A stretch of 61,269 nt of DNA, taken from the NCBI RefSeq assembly GCF_018380615.1, contig NZ_JAGYVZ010000023.1, positions 1 through 61,269 on the forward strand. The letters run 5' to 3'. Below are positions 55,889 to 61,269 of this stretch, piece by piece (the first letter of the stretch is position 1; each line of letters begins with the position of its first letter). The translations under genes were made by a program, and so were the position numbers. The notes beneath the pieces are model-generated. The model worked only from the letters and a program-made list of their open reading frames with translations, ran no database searches and had not been told where the DNA came from. Origin of the DNA: Flavobacterium psychroterrae. Lineage in GTDB: Bacteria; Bacteroidota; Bacteroidia; Flavobacteriales; Flavobacteriaceae.

Positions 55889-57337
55889 ATGAGCAAAAAA
55901 TCTTTGTACCAAAAAGAGGTATCATTACAAGTCGACCGAAGAAGAGCCGGTGTCGAATTAATTAAAATCATAAGTGATTTATGGTATGACAAATCCATAG
56001 AAATGGTATTATTCAAAAATCAATTATTGGATAAAAATGTCAGCGATATTATCAATCTGCATCAATATGCCGGTGAATTTGTGGGTAAGCCAATCACTAT
56101 TTTTGACTCAGTTGAAATCGCAAAAGTTGTTTTATCATTAGATCTTCCGCCTGCAAAATTAGATCTTGGAAAACTGACTTATGAATATGGTTTAGAAGAA
56201 GAAAAATATCCGGATGCGAGATATTTTGTAATGGACAAATTGAAAAAAGCTAAATCATCTGAAGAAATTCAGCCAAAAGATGTTGTTTTATATGGTTTTG
56301 GAAGAATTGGCAGATTATTAGCACGAGAATTAATGTCTAAAACCGGAAAAGGAAATCAATTGCGCTTGAGAGCAATTGTGACCCGCGACAAAAATGATGC
56401 ATCAACTTTAGAGAAACGAGCTTCTCTATTGCGTTATGATTCTATTCACGGAGATTTTCAGGGATCTGTTATCGCTGATCACAAAAACAATTCTTTGATT
56501 ATAAACGGAACTACTGTACACATGATTACAGCTAATTCTCCTGAAGAAATTGATTATACACAATATGAAATTAAGGACGCATTAATAATTGACAATACAG
56601 GAGTTTTTACTACTGAAGAAGCTTTAAAAAGACATTTGACTTCACAAGGGGTTAGCAAAGTTTTATTAACCGCACCTGGAAAAGGTATTCCGAATATTGT
56701 TCACGGAGTAAATCATAACGAATATAATCCTGACGAAATCAACATTTTTTCTGCTGCTTCCTGTACTACAAATGCTATAACTCCGGTTTTAAAAGCTATC
56801 GAAGATACTCTAGGAGTTGTAAAAGGGCATTTAGAAACGATTCACGCCTACACAAATGATCAGAATCTGGTAGACAATATGCATAAAAAATACCGTCGCG
56901 GAAGAGCTGCCGCCCTCAATATGGTCATTACCGAAACTGGTGCAGGAAGTGCTGTTGCAAAAACATTACCATCTTTAGAAGGAAAATTAACTTCAAACGC
57001 TATTCGTGTTCCGGTTCCAAATGGATCTTTAGTGGTTATGAACTTAGAAGTTAAAAAAGCAACTTCTATTGCTGCTATAAATAAAATAATGAAAAAATAT
57101 GCTCTTGAAGGTGAATTGGTAGAGCAAATAAAATATTCCTTAAATAACGAATTGGTTTCATCTGATATTGTTGGAACATCTGCTCCTTCAATTTACGATA
57201 GCAATGCTACCATTGTATCAAAAGATGGAAAAAATATTGTGCTTTATATTTGGTACGACAACGAGTTTGGTTACAGCCATCAAGTTATAAGATTGGCAAA
57301 ATATATTGCCAAAGTAAGACGTTTTACTTACTATTAA
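55889..57337 (+). CDS. glyceraldehyde-3-phosphate dehydrogenase, long form
   Basis: A 482-residue GAPDH. The catalytic core runs from about residue 131: NAD motif GFGRIGR (136-142), catalytic Cys292 in SAASCTTN, and WYDNEFGYSHQV near the end. An approximately 130-residue N-terminal extension (LWYDKSIEMVLFKNQLLDKN, LHQYAGEFVGKPITIF in part) has no counterpart in the usual 335-residue enzyme. Such long GAPDHs occur in Bacteroidota and may be a second, possibly gluconeogenic, isoform. The extension's function is unknown. Confidence 0.93.
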   Translation: MSKKSLYQKEVSLQVDRRRAGVELIKIISDLWYDKSIEMVLFKNQLLDKNVSDIINLHQYAGEFVGKPITIFDSVEIAKVVLSLDLPPAKLDLGKLTYEYGLEEEKYPDARYFVMDKLKKAKSSEEIQPKDVVLYGFGRIGRLLARELMSKTGKGNQLRLRAIVTRDKNDASTLEKRASLLRYDSIHGDFQGSVIADHKNNSLIINGTTVHMITANSPEEIDYTQYEIKDALIIDNTGVFTTEEALKRHLTSQGVSKVLLTAPGKGIPNIVHGVNHNEYNPDEINIFSAASCTTNAITPVLKAIEDTLGVVKGHLETIHAYTNDQNLVDNMHKKYRRGRAAALNMVITETGAGSAVAKTLPSLEGKLTSNAIRVPVPNGSLVVMNLEVKKATSIAAINKIMKKYALEGELVEQIKYSLNNELVSSDIVGTSAPSIYDSNATIVSKDGKNIVLYIWYDNEFGYSHQVIRLAKYIAKVRRFTYY

Positions 57338-57360
57338 TATACCTTAAAACCAACTATTTC

Positions 57361-57390
57361 TAAAGCCATCAAGTTTACTTGGTGGCTTTA
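57361..57390 (+). terminator. intrinsic terminator
   Basis: A 13-bp stem TAAAGCCATCAAG / CTTGGTGGCTTTA with loop TTTA lies between the convergent GAPDH and Lrp genes. The T tract is short. Confidence 0.7.
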
Positions 57391-57399
57391 TGTTTAAAA

Positions 57400-57858
57400 T
57401 TATATTGGTAAAACCGTTGTACTCTTTACTTCAGAAATAACAAAAACAGTATTTATTAGTGATACCTCCGGCAAGACAGATAATTTTTTTTGATGGAACT
57501 GATGATAACTTTCCATATCCGGAATTATGATTTTTAACATATAGTCGAAGTTTCCAGACACATAATTACATTCGACAACTTCCGGTAAATTCAAAATCGA
57601 TTGATTAAATCCTTCCGAAGTATCATACGTTTGTTTTGTTAGCGTGACCTGACAATAAACGGTGAGATTGTTACCCAGCTTTTTCTTATTCAAAATCGAA
57701 ACATATTTTTCAATAACACCTTCTTTTTCAAGACGTTTAACACGATCATGAACAGGTGTCAATGACAAGTTTATTTTGTTTGCAATATCTTTTAAAGTGT
57801 AGTGCGCATTTTCCTGTAAAAGTCGTAAGATTTTTTTGTCAATTTCATCTAAAGCCAT
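57400..57858 (-). CDS. Lrp/AsnC-family transcriptional regulator
   Basis: A 152-residue regulator: winged helix-turn-helix at 1-60 (LDEIDKKILRLLQENAHYTL, then DIANKINLSLTPVHDRVKRLEKEG in part) and a RAM ligand-binding domain (about 70-148). Lrp-type dimers assemble into octamers and respond to amino acids. It is divergent from alanine dehydrogenase across a 198-bp gap, so alanine or leucine sensing and control of ald is the likely role. A perfect palindrome GAAAACGTTTTC lies at 57862-57873, just ahead of its start codon. Confidence 0.92.
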   Translation of the reverse strand: MALDEIDKKILRLLQENAHYTLKDIANKINLSLTPVHDRVKRLEKEGVIEKYVSILNKKKLGNNLTVYCQVTLTKQTYDTSEGFNQSILNLPEVVECNYVSGNFDYMLKIIIPDMESYHQFHQKKLSVLPEVSLINTVFVISEVKSTTVLPI

Positions 57859-58013
57859 AACGAAAACGTTTTCTATGATTAATAAAATTTAGTCGTTTTT
57901 TCTTTTTAAGGAAGTCGAAGTGCTCTCAAAAAGAATATTTTTCTGTAAAAGTATCAAATAAAATAATATTTTCTTATTTATTAGTCTTTAATCAATAATA
58001 TATTCTCTATCTG

Positions 58014-58021
58014 TAGTTTTG
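58014..58021 (+). promoter_or_regulatory. -7 box of ald
   Basis: TAGTTTTG matches the consensus and lies 35 nt before the ald ATG, in the gap shared with lrp. A clear -33 TTG is not seen, which fits an activator-dependent promoter. Confidence 0.55.
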
Positions 58022-58056
58022 TAAAAGAATTTAAATAAACAAAAAACGATAACAAA

Positions 58057-59175
58057 ATGATAATAGGTGTTCCAAAAGAAATAAAAAACAACGAAAACCG
58101 TGTGGCTTTAACTCCTGCAGGTGTTTCTGAAATGAAAAAACACGGACATGTTGTATATGTTCAGGCAACTGCTGGTTTAGGAAGTGGTTTTACTGATCAG
58201 GAATATGCTGATGCTGGTGCAGTAGTTTTAGCAACTATTGAAGAAGTATATGCGATTGCTGAAATGATCATTAAAGTAAAAGAACCAATAGCTTCTGAAT
58301 ATCCTTTAATTAAAAAAGATCAATTATTATTTACTTACTTTCACTTTGCTTCATCAGAGCCATTAACTCACGCTATGCTTGAAAAAGGCGCTGTATGTTT
58401 AGCTTATGAAACTGTAGAAAAAACAGATCGTAGTTTGCCATTATTAGTTCCAATGTCTGAAGTTGCTGGTCGTATGGCTATTCAACAGGGAGCAAAATAT
58501 CTTGAAAAACCATTAAAAGGAAGAGGAATTCTTTTAGGCGGAGTTCCAGGTGTGCCACCAGCTAAAGTTTTAGTTTTAGGTGGAGGAATCGTTGGAACTC
58601 AAGCTGCAAAAATGGCTGCTGGATTAGGCGCTCAGGTAACTATCATGGATTTAAGTTTACCACGTTTACGTTATTTAGATGATATTATGCCTGCAAACGT
58701 AAATACAGAAATGTCTAACCATTACAACATCACAAAAGCAATTACTACAGCTGATTTAATTGTTGGAGCAGTTTTAATTCCAGGAGCAAAAGCACCTCAC
58801 TTGATTACTCGTGACATGCTTAAATTAATGCGTCCCGGAACAGTAGTAGTTGACGTTGCAGTAGACCAAGGTGGATGTATTGAAACTTGTACTCCGACAA
58901 CTCATGAAAATCCAACTTTTATTATTGATGATATCGTTCACTACTGCGTAGCAAATATGCCGGGAGCTGTTCCTTACACATCGACATTAGCTTTAACTAA
59001 TGCTACTTTGCCTTATGCTGTACAATTAGCAAATAAAGGTTGGGAAAAAGCTTGTAACGAAAACGAAGAATTGAAAAAAGGATTAAACATTGCTAACGGA
59101 AAAATTCTTTATAAAGGAGTTGCCGAAGCTTGGAATCTTCCTTTCAATGAAGAAATAGTGTTAGCAAACGCATAG
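58057..59175 (+). CDS. ald: alanine dehydrogenase
   Basis: A 372-residue NAD-dependent enzyme that interconverts L-alanine and pyruvate plus ammonia. The active-site residues fall at the positions known from Bacillus Ald: Arg15, Lys75 and His96, with the NAD motif GGGIVGTQAA (about 173-182). The length is normal. Expression is probably set by the divergent Lrp/AsnC regulator. The codon usage is notably regular (gct/gca, tta), as for a highly expressed gene. Confidence 0.96.
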   Translation: MIIGVPKEIKNNENRVALTPAGVSEMKKHGHVVYVQATAGLGSGFTDQEYADAGAVVLATIEEVYAIAEMIIKVKEPIASEYPLIKKDQLLFTYFHFASSEPLTHAMLEKGAVCLAYETVEKTDRSLPLLVPMSEVAGRMAIQQGAKYLEKPLKGRGILLGGVPGVPPAKVLVLGGGIVGTQAAKMAAGLGAQVTIMDLSLPRLRYLDDIMPANVNTEMSNHYNITKAITTADLIVGAVLIPGAKAPHLITRDMLKLMRPGTVVVDVAVDQGGCIETCTPTTHENPTFIIDDIVHYCVANMPGAVPYTSTLALTNATLPYAVQLANKGWEKACNENEELKKGLNIANGKILYKGVAEAWNLPFNEEIVLANA

Positions 59176-59213
59176 TGCTAACATTATAATAGGTGCTTAC
59201 TAAAACACTATTT

Positions 59214-59246
59214 AAAAGGCTTTTCTTAATTGAAAAGCTTTTTTTT
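59214..59246 (+). terminator. intrinsic terminator of ald
   Basis: AAAAGGCTTTTC and GAAAAGCTTTT pair with one bulge, followed by T's, 38 bp after the ald stop. Confidence 0.8.
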
Positions 59247-59253
59247 TGACCAA

Positions 59254-59286
59254 AAAAAACCTGTCATAATTAATGACAGGTTTTTT
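59254..59286 (-). terminator. intrinsic terminator of the phosphatase gene
   Basis: AAAAAACCTGTCAT / ATGACAGGTTTTTT, a perfect 14-bp stem with a 5-nt loop. On the minus strand T's follow. It lies 22 bp past the alkaline phosphatase stop, back to back with the ald terminator. Confidence 0.85.
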
Positions 59287-59308
59287 GTTTACTATTCAGT
59301 AAAACTAT

Positions 59309-60925
59309 TTATTTCTCATCCAAAACCTCTTGCAACACTTTTGCTTCAGTTCCATTTGGAAAGCTAACTTTAATTTTCTGTGCTATTGTTGGAGCAATTT
59401 CAGTAATAGCCTTTTTGTCATACGATTCCCCTTTTTTAATATGCCATCCGTAAAAAATAGCAGGTACATGAGTATCATAACTGTACGGTGTACCGTGTGA
59501 AGTTCCTGTAATTGAGTATTCAATGTCACCAGGCTTATCTATAATAACCAAATCACCATTCTGAGTTACATCGTAACCTTTTGCTACGAAATTCAAGTAA
59601 TAATCGTTACCAGAATTAGCCAAAATCTCTTCTTCAGTATAAACTTTTTTAACTTGCGGTTGTGATATTAAGAATTCTTTAAAAGCTTGTTTTACTTTTA
59701 CTAAATCCAAAGTTTTATCTTTTATAATCTGTTTATTAAAAAAAACATTAAAATTAGAATAATTTTGAATTAAATCAACTCCAAATGTTTTAGTTGAAAA
59801 ATCCTGCAAACTCTTTTTCACGTCTTTTGATGGATAATTATCTACATTATATTTATGATCTTTTAAATAAATTACATTTTCAGCACCAGCGTGATCGGCG
59901 GTTAAGAACAGTAAGTAATTATCTTTCCCAACAGTTTTGTCTAAGTAATTCAAAAAGTCAGCGATTGTTTGATCCAATCTTAAATAAGTATCCTGAAGTT
60001 CCATAGAACGCGGTCCTAATAAATGACCTACATAATCTGTAGAGGAAAAACTTACTGTTAAAAAGTCAGTAATATTATCTTTACCTAACTCTTCCTTTTC
60101 AATAGCTTTCATGGCGAATTCAGCCAACAAATCATTACCGAAAGGAGTTGCTCTTAAAATTCCAGCATCATTTTTCTCATACATCTTTTTTAAATCATAA
60201 GGAAAAACTGGCGCAACACTTCCGTATAATTTTCCTTCATATGGATTATTATCCGGTAAGCTCTCATTATAAGTAGAAGCTGGCTTATACAAATCCCAAC
60301 CTTTATTGATATAAGGCATATAATGTTTCTCGCTATTGAATTGGGAAACCCATTCCGGCAGCTTTTCTCCATAAAAACTACTAGAGATAAAAGAACCAGT
60401 TTTACTATACCAAAAAGCCCAATTTGCAAAATGACCTGCTGGCAAAATAGCTCCACGATCTTTAAGGCTCATAGCAATAACTTTTCCTTGAAAATTAGTA
60501 GCCATTCTTACTTCATCAGTAATAGTAGTACTCTGTAGGTTTTTTGGTGACATTGCACCCTCTTCAGGTGTTCCATCACCCACTGTTTTTACACTGGCAT
60601 CGTCAGTACAATACATTTCTTTTCCAAGCGTTCTGCTAAACCATTCGTTACCTACAATTCCATGCGTCGCAGGAGTCGTACCTGTATAAATTGAAGCATG
60701 TCCAGGAGCTGTATAAGTTGGCATATAATTATAATGCATATTCTGAAAAACATACCCATTATCTATTAATCTTTTAAATCCATTCGGTAAAAAATCATCT
60801 GAAAATCTATATAAATATTCCATTTTCATTTGGTCTACTACAATACCTACTACCAACTTAGGACGCTGTTGAGCACTTAAATTTGAGATAACAAACAGTG
60901 TCAACAATACAATACTTTTTTTCAT
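59309..60925 (-). CDS. alkaline phosphatase, PafA-like
   Basis: From the ATG at 60925 (MKKSIVLLTLFVISNLSAQQ) it is 538 residues with a signal peptide. The nucleophile is Thr72 in PTYTAPGHASIYTGT; Asn93 (GNEWF) and the Lys/Arg pair in SLKDRGAI complete the PafA-type site; metal ligands include Asp in VVDQMK and HDxx-type TADHAGAE. PafA enzymes release phosphate from many monoesters and are not repressed by phosphate in relatives. The start at 60982 lies upstream of the -7 box (60955-60948) and is rejected. The rRNA operon is the next gene. Confidence 0.92.
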   Translation of the reverse strand: MKKSIVLLTLFVISNLSAQQRPKLVVGIVVDQMKMEYLYRFSDDFLPNGFKRLIDNGYVFQNMHYNYMPTYTAPGHASIYTGTTPATHGIVGNEWFSRTLGKEMYCTDDASVKTVGDGTPEEGAMSPKNLQSTTITDEVRMATNFQGKVIAMSLKDRGAILPAGHFANWAFWYSKTGSFISSSFYGEKLPEWVSQFNSEKHYMPYINKGWDLYKPASTYNESLPDNNPYEGKLYGSVAPVFPYDLKKMYEKNDAGILRATPFGNDLLAEFAMKAIEKEELGKDNITDFLTVSFSSTDYVGHLLGPRSMELQDTYLRLDQTIADFLNYLDKTVGKDNYLLFLTADHAGAENVIYLKDHKYNVDNYPSKDVKKSLQDFSTKTFGVDLIQNYSNFNVFFNKQIIKDKTLDLVKVKQAFKEFLISQPQVKKVYTEEEILANSGNDYYLNFVAKGYDVTQNGDLVIIDKPGDIEYSITGTSHGTPYSYDTHVPAIFYGWHIKKGESYDKKAITEIAPTIAQKIKVSFPNGTEAKVLQEVLDEK

Positions 60926-60947
60926 ACTTAAATTATAATATTTAATA

Positions 60948-60955
60948 CAAAAATA
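60948..60955 (-). promoter_or_regulatory. -7 box of the alkaline phosphatase gene
   Basis: TATTTTTG on the minus strand, 22 nt before the ATG at 60925. No Pho-box-like repeats were recognised next to it. Confidence 0.55.
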
Positions 60956-61059
60956 CATATTCACATTTAGATAGGCTAACACGCATTAATTTAAAAGTCA
61001 AAATTGACTGTAATTTAACAGAACTTCACATAAATAAATTTAATTATGAATAATCATTA

Positions 61060-61110
61060 TGGCGTTTCCTTTGGGTGAGGCTGTCCACTAAATTTTGGAA
61101 CCTGATCCGT
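61060..61110. repeat. degenerate repeat (GGCGTTTCCTTTGGGTGAGG)
   Basis: This GC-richer island in an AT-rich gap reads GGCGTTTCCTTTGGGTGAGG then CTGTCCACT. It resembles, from memory, a repeat type scattered in flavobacterial chromosomes. It is not an ORF (TAA after ten codons). Confidence 0.35.
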
Positions 61111-61162
61111 TTTCGCATTGATTCTTAATGTTACGAAATAGAAAAAATGAAGTTTTTTAAAA

Positions 61163-61197
61163 CAAAAAAAAATCCTCATCAAATAATGATGAGGATT
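61163..61197 (-). terminator. terminator of the rRNA operon
   Basis: AATCCTCATCA / TGATGAGGATT, a perfect 11-bp stem with loop AATAA, followed on the minus strand by eight T's (61170-61163). It lies about 10 nt past the 5S 3' end. Confidence 0.9.
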
Positions 61198-61207
61198 TTA
61201 AAAAGAA

Positions 61208-61269
61208 AGGCGACGACATACTCTCCCACATAACTGCAGTACCATCTGCGCAGGCGGGCTTAACTACTC
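61208..61269 (-). rRNA. rrf: 5S ribosomal RNA, 3' part (runs off the window)
   Basis: The minus strand reads GATGGTACTGCAGTTATGTG then GGAGAGTATGTCGTCGCC, the conserved 3' half of bacterial 5S rRNA (compare GATGGTAGTGTGG ... GAGAGTAGG). The rRNA operon therefore continues to the right of the window, transcribed leftward. The exact 3' end is uncertain by a few bases. Confidence 0.9.

Noticed and set aside
61060..61110. Transposase remnant next to the rRNA operon
   Set aside because: No reading frame beyond ten codons and no inverted ends; at most a short dispersed repeat.

Overview
The window is a stretch of chromosome from a Flavobacterium-like member of the Bacteroidota. The evidence is: AT-rich DNA with very AT-rich gaps; many -7 promoter boxes of the Bacteroidota form TAnnTTTG; a SusC-type plug motif and CarboxypepD_reg domains; PorT-like and other outer-membrane barrels; methylmalonyl-CoA mutase split into small and large subunits; a long (482 aa) GAPDH; a PafA-type phosphatase; and typical flavobacterial gene neighbours (dnaA with a low-molecular-weight phosphatase and an RsmI-like methylase; dapF-GNAT-mltG). 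I see no phage, integrase, transposase, CRISPR array or plasmid functions. It reads as core chromosome whose gene ends are decorated with repeats.

Layout. 0.1-3.6 kb: an AEC transporter divergent from an Rrf2 regulator and its NAD(P)-binding oxidoreductase, which share a twin operator, then meaB. 3.6-11 kb: cell-surface genes, namely an LTA-synthase-like sulfatase, outer-membrane barrels, and a LytS/LytTR two-component pair split by a tandem repeat. 11-18 kb: PPK2 kinase, a beta-propeller-like protein, then an ECF sigma factor followed by three proteins that all end in, or contain, a SusC plug motif without a barrel; one of them carries a von Willebrand A domain. 18-31.4 kb: SDR, mtaB, small enzymes, a single-domain helicase-like protein, a sigma-54 activator lacking a DNA-binding domain, an ABC-2 exporter, and dnaJ/grpE. 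31.8-40.6 kb: tRNA-Trp, hisS, a MacB-like permease, prmC, ribD with an overlapping HAD phosphatase, yigZ, and a thioesterase. 40.8-50.5 kb: dnaA, phosphatase, methylase, aminotransferase, dienoyl-CoA reductase-like SDR, udk, divIC-like gene and mutAB. 50.5-61.3 kb: lysozyme-like protein, mltG, GNAT, dapF, an HtrA protease, GAPDH, an lrp/ald divergent pair, a PafA-type alkaline phosphatase, and the 3' end of a 5S rRNA gene entering from the right.

How the genes work together. mutA/mutB make up methylmalonyl-CoA mutase and MeaB, 44 kb away, protects it. ribD and the overlapping HAD gene may cover consecutive riboflavin steps. Lrp/AsnC probably controls alanine dehydrogenase from the shared gap. 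GrpE and DnaJ form one chaperone operon with a clear promoter. MltG, the lysozyme-like protein, DapF and the DivIC-like protein all act on the envelope or peptidoglycan.

The most unusual content is (1) the sigma factor/plug-motif/VWA locus at 13.4-17.5 kb, (2) the duplicated 19-bp Rrf2 operator at 1.16 and 1.61 kb, (3) a promoter that sits inside the loop of a terminator hairpin at 18.3 kb, and (4) several families of short periodic or palindromic repeats confined to gene ends. All functions are inferred from reading the sequence; no database search was run.
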